Positions 1 to 6,547 of a DNA stretch of 6,787 nt are shown here, piece after piece. This stretch comes from an uncultured Chlamydiae bacterium. Its GTDB lineage: Bacteria > Chlamydiota > Chlamydiia > Chlamydiales > SM23-39. The translations under genes and the position numbers were made by a program. Where the stretch lies: NCBI GenBank assembly GCA_903864395.1, contig CAIPFQ010000040.1:1-6787 (forward strand), in the 5' to 3' direction. The first letter of the stretch is position 1, and every line of letters starts with the position of its first letter. The notes beneath the pieces were generated by a model. That model did not search any database and had not been told where the DNA came from. It saw only the letters and a list, made by a program, of their open reading frames with translations.

Positions 1-595
1 CAAACTCATCATGGGATTTCTTTCTCCTACAAAAGGGACTCTTCACGTTTTTGACACCCTTCCAAAGCTGGCGCGCCAAAAAATTGGCTACGTGCCCCAA
101 GCCTCCCATACCGATCGAGCTTTTCCCATCACTGTTTTAGAGCTCGTACGGCTCGGCTCGGTTGGCAATTTTTGGGGCCATCCCAAAGGATCTAAAGAGA
201 CGGCAGAACATCTGCTTGAAGAGCTTGGATTAGCAGAGCATCGCCACAAAGCCTTTTCGTCCCTCTCTGGGGGCCTTGCGCAAAAAGCTCTTCTTGCAAG
301 GGCTCTTTTATCCGATCCTGACATTCTTCTGCTCGACGAGCCTACTGCGAATATCGATGCCGCTGCGCGAATCTCCATTTGCGATCAGCTAGAGCGCCTC
401 AAACAAAAAAAGACAATTCTTCTTGTCACACATGATTTACGAACCATTGTCGAAAGGGTCGATCGCATCCTTTGCGTACACACCACCGCGACCTCTTACT
501 TGCCAAGCGAGATTTGCGAACATTTTGCTCTCGGTCTCTACCACGCACCCCTAATCCCTTTGAGGCTCTCCGATGGACTTCCTGTTTCTCTCTAA
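1..595 (+). CDS. Metal-type ABC transporter ATP-binding protein, 5' end missing
   Basis: This is the nucleotide-binding subunit of an ABC importer, which would hydrolyse ATP at the cytoplasmic face of the inner membrane. The gene runs in from the left edge, with codons in frame from base 2. The Walker A loop lies outside the window, and the ATG at 11 is internal, in the 'IMGFLSPTKGT' stretch that normally follows Walker A. Counting from that ATG, the visible motifs are the Q-loop glutamine of GYVPQ (residue 30), signature LSGGLAQ (85-91), Walker B DILLLDE (104-110) with the D-loop after it, and the switch histidine of VTHD (141). The signature is slightly off the usual LSGGQxQR, with Leu for the first Gln and Lys for Arg. 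The last 23 bp overlap the permease gene, so the two are co-transcribed and probably translationally coupled. The permease family points to Mn, Zn or Fe as substrate; the metal cannot be told from this part. Confidence 0.93.
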   Translation, partial: KLIMGFLSPTKGTLHVFDTLPKLARQKIGYVPQASHTDRAFPITVLELVRLGSVGNFWGHPKGSKETAEHLLEELGLAEHRHKAFSSLSGGLAQKALLARALLSDPDILLLDEPTANIDAAARISICDQLERLKQKKTILLVTHDLRTIVERVDRILCVHTTATSYLPSEICEHFALGLYHAPLIPLRLSDGLPVSL

Positions 596-1412
596 CTCAT
601 TTCTTCAAACCGCTCTTTGCGCTGGGCTTCTCGCTTCTATCGCGAGCGGAACCATCGGAAGTTTCGTTGTCATCAAAAGAATTTCCTTTATTGCTGGTGC
701 GATTTCCCATTCTCTCTTAGGAGGCATGGGACTTTGTCTGTGGTTAGCTAGAACCCATGGCTGGCTTTGGCTCGATCCCCTCTTCGGGGCTTTTGGTGCT
801 GCCATCGGATCCGCTATGCTCCTCGGCTGGGTTCATCTCAAATACCGCCAGCGCGAAGACGCCGTCATTGCCGCGATCTGGTCTACTGGAATGGCCATCG
901 GCGTGATTTTTCTTTCCTTGACCCCTGGAACAAATGTAGAATTAATGAATTTTTTATTTGGCAATATTCTTTGGATTCGCCCGATCGATTTAGTTTTTCT
1001 GGGATGCCTCGACCTCGCGATTTTAGGCGTCATTTGTCTTTACTACCATAGATTTCTCTCCCTATGCTTTGATGAAGAACAGGCGCACCTGCGCAATATT
1101 CCTGTTCGAAAACTCTATATGCTTCTTTTAAGCCTTGTAGCCATCACCGTTGTTCTTTTGACCCAGCTGATCGGCACTGTTCTTGTGATCGCACTCCTTA
1201 CCATCCCCCCCACTCTCGCAGGGCTTTTTACGAATCGGCTTCCCGTGATGATCCTCAGCGCCGTCGGACTATCCGCCCTTTTTAGCTTCACGGGGTTGCA
1301 AGTAGCCTACCTCCTCGACTGGCCTCCTGGATCCACTATCGCCCTCACCCTCGCCCTCGCCTACTTCTCAGCACTTTTTTTAAAAAGAAAACAAATAGCG
1401 CAAGACTATTGA
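573..1412 (+). CDS. ABC-3 family metal transporter permease (ZnuB/MntB-like)
   Basis: This 279-residue protein is the membrane channel subunit paired with the ATPase encoded just before it. It is strongly hydrophobic throughout, with about eight or nine membrane segments. Family hallmarks are visible: FVVIKRISFIAGAISHSLLGG near residues 30-50 (the place of the usual 'KRMAFLGDALSHA' block), the LMNFLFGNIL segment around 125-135, FDEEQAHLRNIPV near 165-180, and a late LLTIPPTLAGL helix. Length is normal for ABC-3 permeases. The ATG at 573 is chosen because GAGG at 562-565 stands 7 nt upstream and the protein then starts at the expected first helix. The start lies inside the ATPase gene, giving a 23-bp overlap. 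The substrate-binding protein is not in the window and is probably upstream. Divalent metal (Mn, Zn or Fe) is inferred from the family; the exact ion is open. Confidence 0.93.
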   Translation: MDFLFLSNSFLQTALCAGLLASIASGTIGSFVVIKRISFIAGAISHSLLGGMGLCLWLARTHGWLWLDPLFGAFGAAIGSAMLLGWVHLKYRQREDAVIAAIWSTGMAIGVIFLSLTPGTNVELMNFLFGNILWIRPIDLVFLGCLDLAILGVICLYYHRFLSLCFDEEQAHLRNIPVRKLYMLLLSLVAITVVLLTQLIGTVLVIALLTIPPTLAGLFTNRLPVMILSAVGLSALFSFTGLQVAYLLDWPPGSTIALTLALAYFSALFLKRKQIAQDY

Positions 1413-1438
1413 CATCTCTAAAGCAAATGAGTTATGAT
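1409..1438 (+). promoter_or_regulatory. Sigma-70-type promoter of the rplU-rpmA-obgE operon
   Basis: A perfect -35 box TTGACA (1409-1414) and a near-perfect -10 box TATGAT (1433-1438) are separated by 18 bp. Transcription should begin near 1445, leaving a leader of about 20 nt before rplU. The -35 box contains the TGA stop codon of the preceding permease (1410-1412). The ribosomal-protein operon can therefore be transcribed alone, while readthrough from the transporter genes remains possible because no terminator is seen between them. Confidence 0.8.
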
Positions 1439-1454
1439 GTCTGACAATCATTCT

Positions 1455-1460
1455 GGAGGA
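1455..1460 (+). promoter_or_regulatory. Ribosome binding site of rplU
   Basis: GGAGGA lies 7 nt before the ATG at 1468. It is among the strongest Shine-Dalgarno sequences in the window and fits the high expression expected of a ribosomal protein. Confidence 0.85.
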
Positions 1461-1467
1461 TTCTAAC

Positions 1468-1779
1468 ATGTACGCAATCTTTGTCACCGGCGGGAAACAG
1501 TACCGGGTTCAAGCGGGAGACGTCATTGACGTCGATCTCATCGACACCGACCAAACCACACTGAAATTCGATCAAGTTCTATTGTATCACGATGGGGAAA
1601 ACGCCCACATTACCGCGTCTGTCTTAGCACAATGCTCAGTTCACGCGGAACTCATCGGCAACACAAAGGGACCTAAAGTCATTGCTTTCAAATACAAAAG
1701 ACGCAAAGACTACCGACGTACAGTGGGACATCGTCAAAAATACACAAGAGTCAAAATCGTCAAGATTGCAGCAGCATAA
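1468..1779 (+). CDS. rplU: 50S ribosomal protein L21
   Basis: L21 is a large-subunit protein that binds 23S rRNA and helps assemble the 50S particle. The 103-residue product has normal family length. It starts with the typical MYAIFVTGGKQYRVQAGD and carries the family signature in its last third (GPKVIAFKYKRRKDYRR, then the basic VGHRQKYTRVKI segment). It is the first gene after the promoter at 1409-1438 and has a strong ribosome binding site. The rpmA start follows 12 nt after its stop codon, the usual bacterial L21-L27 order. Confidence 0.98.
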   Translation: MYAIFVTGGKQYRVQAGDVIDVDLIDTDQTTLKFDQVLLYHDGENAHITASVLAQCSVHAELIGNTKGPKVIAFKYKRRKDYRRTVGHRQKYTRVKIVKIAAA

Positions 1780-1791
1780 AGGAATCGATTT

Positions 1792-2040
1792 ATGGCACAT
1801 AAGAAGGGACAGGGATCAACCCGTAACGGACGCGACTCAAATTCGCAACGCCTCGGTATCAAGGCGACCATGGGTCAATTCGTCACTGCAGGCAGCATTA
1901 TTGTGCGCCAAACAGGGACGAAATGGCATCCAAAGTTAAATGTAGGCCTCGGAAAAGACTATACGATTTTCGCTCTTAAAGACGGAATCGTTGCTTTTGA
2001 AAAAACCGACAAAACCTACGTCTCCATTATCGCAGAGTAA
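1792..2040 (+). CDS. rpmA: 50S ribosomal protein L27
   Basis: L27 is a large-subunit protein whose flexible N-terminus reaches toward the peptidyl transferase centre. The 82-residue product begins [16 protein letters not shown] directly, with no cleavable extension of the kind found in Firmicutes. It continues through the family core [20 protein letters not shown] and [25 protein letters not shown] at 1779-1783 overlaps the rplU stop codon and sits 8 nt before the ATG, so translation of the two ribosomal proteins is likely coupled. obgE starts 12 nt after its stop codon. Confidence 0.98.
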   Translation: MAHKKGQGSTRNGRDSNSQRLGIKATMGQFVTAGSIIVRQTGTKWHPKLNVGLGKDYTIFALKDGIVAFEKTDKTYVSIIAE

Positions 2041-2052
2041 TGGTTGTTCATT

Positions 2053-3063
2053 ATGTTCGTCGATAGAGTCACTTTACAACTGTCGGCGGGCAGAGGCGGA
2101 AACGGTGTCATTGCTTGGAACCGCGCAAAATATATTCCTAAAGGGGGGCCTGGAGGCGGAGACGGGGGTCTCGGTGGGTCTCTCATTTTTGTAGCAGATC
2201 CCGAGGTCTACTCTCTAGAGCATTTTCGCAATCGTCGCATTATTAAAGCGCAGAATGGAGTTCAGGGCGGAGGCAATAATTGCAAAGGCAAGAATGGTCA
2301 GGATCTCATTTTAAAAATCCCTATGGGGACGCTCGTCAAAAATGCAGCGACCCAGGAAATCCTTTTTGATTTCACGGAGAAAGGGCAGACCTGGAAAATC
2401 TGTGCGGGGGGAAAAGGCGGCAAAGGCAACTCCCGTTTTAAAACCGCGACTCACCAAGCCCCCTATGTGTGTACAGAAGGGACAGCGGGAGAGAGCTGCG
2501 AAGTTGAGCTAGAACTGAAGCTCATCGCTGATATCGGCTTTGTCGGAATGCCCAACGCAGGAAAATCCACCCTTATTTCTCGTTTAGCGCATATTGCGGT
2601 CAAGATCGCTCCCTATCCTTTTACCACGCTGCGACCCAATCTTGGAGTCGTTCATTACACCACAGATAAAAGACTTTTGATTGCCGATATTCCAGGGATC
2701 ATTGAAGAGGCTCACAAAAATAAAGGGCTTGGGTTTGCCTTTCTCCGCCATATTGAACGCACCTCTGCTCTCATTTTTTTGATTGAGCTAGCGCCTTACC
2801 AAGAAAGAGATCCTTTCGAAGAATTTGCCATGTTAAAGCGCGAGCTCGAAGCCTATAATCCAGAGATGTTAGAAAAGCCATTTCTCGTCGTTCTCAATAA
2901 GATCGATCAAGAAGGAGCGGAACTGCTCGCCAAAAGTTTTAAAGAGCGCTATACAGGCGACAATCTATTTGAAATTTCCGCCTTAGAGAGAATAGGTCTT
3001 GCCGAGCTAAAAACAGCCATGGGGGCTCTAAAAGCTGACGTTCAAGCCGAAGTTATAGCGTGA
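2053..3063 (+). CDS. obgE: Obg-family GTPase (50S assembly)
   Basis: Obg is a GTP-binding protein that associates with the large ribosomal subunit and acts in its maturation and in stress responses. Residues 1-158 form the glycine-rich Obg fold (GGPGGGDGGLGG at 31-42, AGGKGGKGNSRF at 118-129). The G domain follows: P-loop GMPNAGKS (165-172), switch region PYPFTTLRPNLGVV (187-200), G3 DIPG (212-215), G4 NKID (282-285) and G5 SA (309-310). At 336 residues it ends after the G domain, without the C-terminal OCT domain found in some Obg proteins. The ATG at 2053 (MFVDRV) is preferred over the TTG at 2044 because family members begin MFVD. No clear Shine-Dalgarno sequence precedes it, so coupling to rpmA is likely. 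Its last 11 residues and stop overlap the convergent barrel gene. Confidence 0.97.
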   Translation: MFVDRVTLQLSAGRGGNGVIAWNRAKYIPKGGPGGGDGGLGGSLIFVADPEVYSLEHFRNRRIIKAQNGVQGGGNNCKGKNGQDLILKIPMGTLVKNAATQEILFDFTEKGQTWKICAGGKGGKGNSRFKTATHQAPYVCTEGTAGESCEVELELKLIADIGFVGMPNAGKSTLISRLAHIAVKIAPYPFTTLRPNLGVVHYTTDKRLLIADIPGIIEEAHKNKGLGFAFLRHIERTSALIFLIELAPYQERDPFEEFAMLKRELEAYNPEMLEKPFLVVLNKIDQEGAELLAKSFKERYTGDNLFEISALERIGLAELKTAMGALKADVQAEVIA

Positions 3064-4707
3064 TTGCGTCGGGTTAAAAAACCCGCGATGCCACAGCTGA
3101 AACCCATAGTCAAAGCGCGCTGAAAGGTGGCGATCGATTTGATAGCGCGCTCCAGGGCCTACTGAAGCAAGGCTAACCGTAGAAATTTCTCCTCCTGCGG
3201 AGGAAACATTGCTACCGACCCCAGCATCAAAGAAAACCAGAAAATAAAATTCGTCGAAATTGCGTTTTGACCATCCTGCGAGCTTTCCAAAACTCCATCG
3301 AGGAGACTCCAGCATAAGATTTACGAGCAAGGCATTGTCTGTATTAGCGATCCTCTCTTCAAACCCGCGAACAGCGTTATAGCCTGCGAGTGTAAACTGT
3401 TCACTGGGCAAAAGGTTTTTGCTGGCAAGCTGCCCATTGATGTCATAACTAAACCAACAAGAGCAAAATTGAAGGGCAAAGGAATGGGAAAGTTTTCCAT
3501 AAACGTACTGTGACCCAGAGTGAGGGCGGAACGCCAAAAATTTTTCCGTCGTATTTGCATGGGACATGCCCCCTGGGCTAATATACATTTCCGCAATCAA
3601 AGTCATCTTATGATATGGGGATCTGTGTCCCAAATCAAACCCTAGCATAAATTGATCCACATCGACAATATTGTTAAATACCAGTGTCTTATGCTGTTTA
3701 AGACGGGCAATGACTTGTTTAAAATCAAAACCCAAAATAAATTCTTGTAAGAAGGCTGTGTTTGTCACAAGGGGGAAGCGGTATCTTCCATCGACTTGCC
3801 AACTGATGGATTTTTCGCTAAGGTCATCGGCAAGTTCAGGCTGCACTTGAGAGTAGCCGCCAAAAAAAATAAAAGTCTGTCGCGCAGGGAAAGGGATTCT
3901 GCAAAGAGCTGTTTGTGCTATGAATCGATTCCAATTCGGCGAGCAGGTGAATTGATAGGAAACCTCAGAATCAGCGACAATGGTTTTTCCCAAATTAATC
4001 CCGAAAAAGAAGCGATCTCGTTCGGTGGCAATCGTTCCTGTGTTATCGGCTCCTGTATAGAATCGATAGGGCCATCGATCTATCGTTGCAAGTTCCAAAT
4101 CTGCCGTTCCTGGCTTTTCTCCTGGGCGAAAAATAGCATCCGTTCGGCGAAATGGGTTTTGATTCATTCGCGTCATGTCTTGCACAAGCTGGACAGCGTC
4201 GATCGGAGAGCCAGGTTGAGCTCTAATAAAATCTCGAACCGTGTGCGCTTTTACGGAAGAGTTCCCCTTGACAGAGACATTTCCTAAAGAGGCCTCTTTA
4301 ACGACGATTTGCAAAAGATTTTGTGAAGGGTCTTGGCGCGGTACGTCGACGATGACAAAAGGTTGTCCTTTTTCTCGATAAAACTCTCCAATGTCTGCTT
4401 GCAACTTGCAAACAGCCTCTTTTGTGAGAGGTCTTCCAATATAGCGCGAGCGCAGCGTTTTTAAAAATCCAGGATATTCAGCCAAAAGAGAAGAGCCTTG
4501 CGCTTCGACCCCGTAAAATGTTTCGGAAAGATTTTTGCGCACAAAATGCCAATCACTCACAATCAAAATACCTTGAAGATTTTCAAAAACAGGCTCAGAT
4601 TCAAAAGATGGATGTTCAGAGAAAATGCTGCCTTCCACGGAAAAAAATTCAGCAAAGCCAAGGAGGGGCAAGCTTATAACAAAAATAATAGAGGTTATTT
4701 TATTCAT
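3028..4707 (-). CDS. POTRA/beta-barrel outer membrane protein, ShlB/FhaC/HecB (TpsB) type
   Basis: This is probably an outer membrane translocator of the two-partner secretion/Omp85 superfamily. Residues 1-19 form a signal peptide with likely cleavage after GFA. Residues about 42-137 and 138-208 look like two POTRA domains; the second opens LGNVSVKGNSSVKAHTVRDF and ends in the typical RPGEKPGTADLEL. The barrel begins near 211 with YTGADNTGTIATERDR, comparable to the 'DNxG' start of FhaC-type barrels. The diagnostic VRGF motif of loop L6 is at 446-449, and the protein ends in Phe, as outer membrane barrels do. Length 559 is normal for TpsB. GGAG at 4716-4719 stands 8 nt before the ATG, and the ATG overlaps the preceding gene's stop (ATGA). 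No TpsA-type exoprotein gene is in the window, so its cargo is unknown. The 3' end overlaps obgE by 36 bp. A general Omp85 relative with another function is the alternative. Confidence 0.85.
   Translation of the reverse strand: MNKITSIIFVISLPLLGFAEFFSVEGSIFSEHPSFESEPVFENLQGILIVSDWHFVRKNLSETFYGVEAQGSSLLAEYPGFLKTLRSRYIGRPLTKEAVCKLQADIGEFYREKGQPFVIVDVPRQDPSQNLLQIVVKEASLGNVSVKGNSSVKAHTVRDFIRAQPGSPIDAVQLVQDMTRMNQNPFRRTDAIFRPGEKPGTADLELATIDRWPYRFYTGADNTGTIATERDRFFFGINLGKTIVADSEVSYQFTCSPNWNRFIAQTALCRIPFPARQTFIFFGGYSQVQPELADDLSEKSISWQVDGRYRFPLVTNTAFLQEFILGFDFKQVIARLKQHKTLVFNNIVDVDQFMLGFDLGHRSPYHKMTLIAEMYISPGGMSHANTTEKFLAFRPHSGSQYVYGKLSHSFALQFCSCWFSYDINGQLASKNLLPSEQFTLAGYNAVRGFEERIANTDNALLVNLMLESPRWSFGKLAGWSKRNFDEFYFLVFFDAGVGSNVSSAGGEISTVSLASVGPGARYQIDRHLSARFDYGFQLWHRGFFNPTQSRYNFGLNVSF
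3070..3085. other. Small hairpin just past the obgE stop, inside the barrel gene
   Basis: CGGGTT (3070-3075) and AACCCG (3080-3085) form a 6-bp stem with an AAAA loop, 7 nt after the obgE stop codon. No run of T follows on the plus strand, so it is not a convincing Rho-independent terminator. It could still block 3' exonucleases on the obgE message. The same bases encode the GFFNP stretch (542-546) near the end of the barrel protein, so chance is possible. Confidence 0.3.
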
Positions 4708-5072
4708 TGATGTGGCTCCATGTCATAAAGCTTATTTAGAGCTGTCGGATACATCCAATAAGGGCCGTATTCAAACTCTTGGTAGGCATCGAGAATGCGA
4801 ATAGGTTCTCCTGAAAAGATCATGCGGGAATAATAAAAATGGGAAGTGCCGATCCCTGGCATCGATGCAATGCCAGGCTGCTGCATGCTATGGGAAGGTC
4901 TTTTCGCAAAAGCCTTTTCAAAAGCATCTCGATCCACTCGAATGGAAAACACCTCTTCTGAGAGTCTCTCAGGAACTAGCGTCCGAATCTGCTGCAAAGA
5001 GTATAGACCTATATTGATATCGTTCGACACGCTTGCGAAAAGAAGAATAGGGGAGAAGAAAATCCAACGCAT
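4704..5072 (-). CDS. Small exported protein of unknown function
   Basis: I do not recognise this family. The 122-residue product starts MRWIFFSPILLFASVS, a short signal peptide with likely cleavage near the first Asn. The remaining roughly 105 residues would lie in the periplasm or beyond. There is no Cys, so it is not a lipoprotein. The middle carries a short internal repeat (PGIASMPGIG), and the C-terminal third is rich in Tyr and Phe (FEYGPYWMYPTALNKLY). The ATG at 5072 is preferred to the adjacent in-frame GTG at 5075 because GGAGGT then sits 5 nt upstream. Its stop overlaps the start of the TpsB-like gene as ATGA, so the two are translated together and may work together at the outer membrane. 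A 9-bp hairpin encloses its ribosome binding site. It lies 57 nt after sdaA on the same strand. Existence is well supported; function is not. Confidence 0.75.
   Translation of the reverse strand: MRWIFFSPILLFASVSNDINIGLYSLQQIRTLVPERLSEEVFSIRVDRDAFEKAFAKRPSHSMQQPGIASMPGIGTSHFYYSRMIFSGEPIRILDAYQEFEYGPYWMYPTALNKLYDMEPHQ
4855..4877. repeat. 8-bp inverted repeat inside the small exported protein gene
   Basis: CCTGGCAT (4855-4862) and ATGCCAGG (4870-4877) are perfect inverted copies with a 7-nt loop. They overlap the 10-bp palindrome GCATCGATGC (4859-4868). The bases encode the PGIASMPGI repeat, so amino-acid repetition may explain part of the symmetry. No T-run follows, so this is not a terminator. 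Confidence 0.45.
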
Positions 5073-5102
5073 CACTGACCTCCGACTTAAGATGTCAGTG
5101 AT
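5071..5102 (-). promoter_or_regulatory. Hairpin enclosing the ribosome binding site of the small exported protein gene
   Basis: On the minus strand ATCACTGAC (5102-5094) and GTCAGTGAT (5079-5071) are perfect 9-bp inverted repeats around a 14-nt loop. The loop ends in GGAG, the main part of the Shine-Dalgarno sequence. The downstream arm contains the 5-nt spacer and the A and U of the AUG start at 5072. In an mRNA reading through from sdaA, this fold would hide the start codon and crowd the ribosome binding site. No T-run follows on either strand, which argues against a terminator. As DNA it could instead be a protein-binding operator. Confidence 0.55.
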
Positions 5103-5126
5103 ACGATAAAAAGATTAATCAGACAA
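5098..5126 (-). promoter_or_regulatory. Possible weak promoter for the small exported protein and barrel genes
   Basis: TTGTCT (5126-5121) and TATCAC (5103-5098) are spaced 17 bp apart by an AT-rich spacer. Each box matches consensus at four of six positions. Transcription would begin near 5091, inside the hairpin loop, so this message would lack the upstream arm and leave the start codon free. The match is modest and could be accidental; transcription from sdaA alone is the alternative. Confidence 0.3.
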
Positions 5127-5129
5127 GTC

Positions 5130-6524
5130 CTAACACACGGGAACCGCTACGGTAACTTGGAGAGCCAAACCCCCTTCGGAGGTTTCTTTATACATCGTCT
5201 GCATATTTTGCCCGGTTTCTTTCATTGTGCGGATGACAGCATCGAGGGAAACGCAGTGTTGTCCGTCGCCACGCATGGCGAGGCGAGCGGCTGTGATTGC
5301 TTTGACAGCCCCCATCGCGTTGCGCTCAATGCAAGGAATTTGAACGAGCCCACCAGGAGGATCGCACGTCAGGCCGAGATGATGCTCCATCGCAATTTCT
5401 GCTGCGTTTTCAATCTGTTCGAGCGTTCCGCCCAACACTGCAGCAAGTCCCGCCGCCGCCATCGAAGAAGAAACACCAATCTCCCCTTGACAACCCATTT
5501 CCGCGGCGGAAATCGAAGCTCCCGATTTATAGAGACATGCCATTGCAGAAGCCGTTAAGAAAAATCGGATCAAAAGCTCTTCATTAAAAGAGGGGATAAA
5601 TTTTTGACAATAATGAAGGACAGAAGGAATGACGCCTGCCGAACCATTTGTCGGTGCTGTGACTACACGGCTGCCCGCAGCATTTTCCTCATTTACTGCA
5701 ATGGCAAACACACTCACCCACTCCATGACGAGCGTCGGATCCTGCGTCAACTCTGCCTCCGTAGCCAAAAGGGACTCATAAAGATCTGCGGCGCGCCTTT
5801 TAACCCCGAGACCGCCAGGGATCTCCCCTCTCATCAAAAGACCTCGAGACACGGAGGAGCGCATTGCCTCCCAGATTCTTAAAATTCCTGAGCGCACCTC
5901 CTGTGCAGAGCGAAGCGCTGTTTCATTGGCCCAAATAACCTCCCAAATGGTTTTTTCCTGCTGACGACAATGGATATTTAACTGTTCAGCGGTTTCAAAG
6001 GGAAAGGGAATCTCTCCTGAAGCTTTTTGCCCTCCGACGATCAGTGTCTCTTGCTGATTGAGAACAAAACCCCCACCAATGGAATAATAATTTTGTGTAT
6101 ATAGAGGGCGACTTTTCTGATTGAGGGCTTGCATACGCATAGCATTTGAATGATAGCGAAGCCTTTTTCCTTTGAAGAAAAGAAGATCGGTGGAGATGTC
6201 GAAGGGGATCGTATGGCGAGTGCATAAATGAATTGTTTTTTCTCTATGAATACGCCCGATTTTTCCAGGGATCATTTCTGGATCGACGCCGTCGGGGGTC
6301 TCCCCCTCTAAACCCAACAAAATTGCAAGATCGGTGGCATGACCCACGCCAGTCATCGCCAATGATCCATACAACTCGATTTGAATTCGAGAAACATCTT
6401 CGAGCAGCTCCCTTTCTTTGATCTCAATAATAAAACGCTTCGCCGCTCGCATCGGTCCTACTGTATGAGAACTGGAAGGCCCAATCCCGATTGAAAAAAT
6501 TTCTAATATACTTGTGAAACCCAT
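5130..6524 (-). CDS. sdaA: L-serine dehydratase (L-serine ammonia-lyase), single-chain Fe-S type
   Basis: The enzyme converts L-serine to pyruvate and ammonia in the cytoplasm using an oxygen-sensitive [4Fe-4S] cluster. The 464-residue product matches usual SdaA length. The N-terminal beta domain opens with [13 protein letters not shown] (residues 13-25). The C-terminal catalytic domain holds [12 protein letters not shown] and [21 protein letters not shown]. The three cluster cysteines are C345, C387 and C398, each two places from the E. coli positions as I recall them. The chain ends in Cys (C464), as in type 2 enzymes where the C-terminal Cys inserts into the active site. The start at 6524 ([10 protein letters not shown]) aligns with the family. 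The reading frame stays open upstream to an ATG at 6602, but those 26 residues cross a tandem duplication and the likely promoter. There is no clear Shine-Dalgarno sequence. The gene would let a host-dependent bacterium draw on host serine for pyruvate. Confidence 0.96.
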   Translation of the reverse strand: MGFTSILEIFSIGIGPSSSHTVGPMRAAKRFIIEIKERELLEDVSRIQIELYGSLAMTGVGHATDLAILLGLEGETPDGVDPEMIPGKIGRIHREKTIHLCTRHTIPFDISTDLLFFKGKRLRYHSNAMRMQALNQKSRPLYTQNYYSIGGGFVLNQQETLIVGGQKASGEIPFPFETAEQLNIHCRQQEKTIWEVIWANETALRSAQEVRSGILRIWEAMRSSVSRGLLMRGEIPGGLGVKRRAADLYESLLATEAELTQDPTLVMEWVSVFAIAVNEENAAGSRVVTAPTNGSAGVIPSVLHYCQKFIPSFNEELLIRFFLTASAMACLYKSGASISAAEMGCQGEIGVSSSMAAAGLAAVLGGTLEQIENAAEIAMEHHLGLTCDPPGGLVQIPCIERNAMGAVKAITAARLAMRGDGQHCVSLDAVIRTMKETGQNMQTMYKETSEGGLALQVTVAVPVC

Positions 6525-6547
6525 AAAAATATACTTGTGAAACCCAT
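6503..6547 (-). other. Possible 14-codon upstream ORF overlapping the sdaA start
   Basis: The upstream copy of the duplicated start region has its own ATG at 6547. Because the repeat unit is 23 bp, this ATG is out of frame with sdaA and reads [14 protein letters not shown] before a TAG at 6505-6503. It spans the true sdaA start at 6524. Both ATGs share the same immediate context (five T before, GGGTTTCAC after), so ribosomes may not tell them apart by local sequence. Whether it is translated is unknown. Confidence 0.35.

Noticed and set aside
472..720. A plus-strand frame overlapping the ATPase-permease junction.
   Set aside because: Both known genes cover it in other frames with family motifs. 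It has no start signal of its own.
2044..2052. TTG start for obgE, three codons upstream of the ATG.
   Set aside because: Obg proteins begin MFVD, which is produced by the ATG at 2053, and neither start has a better ribosome binding site.
3796..4287. A 163-codon open frame on the plus strand opposite the barrel gene.
   Set aside because: It lies entirely antisense to a convincing TpsB-type gene, has no ribosome binding site or recognisable protein features, and reads as arginine- and serine-rich shadow sequence.
5073..5075. GTG start for the small exported protein gene.
   Set aside because: It would leave only 2 nt between GGAGGT and the start codon; the adjacent ATG gives a 5-nt spacing.
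5098..5130. The T-run after sdaA (minus strand) as a Rho-independent terminator.
   Set aside because: The bases before the T-run form only a 3-bp stem or a short GATTAATC palindrome, which is too weak for a terminator.
5157..5558. A 133-codon plus-strand open frame opposite the sdaA catalytic domain.
   Set aside because: The opposite strand encodes the conserved iron-sulphur cysteines of serine dehydratase. This frame has only a composition-driven His- and Arg-rich product.
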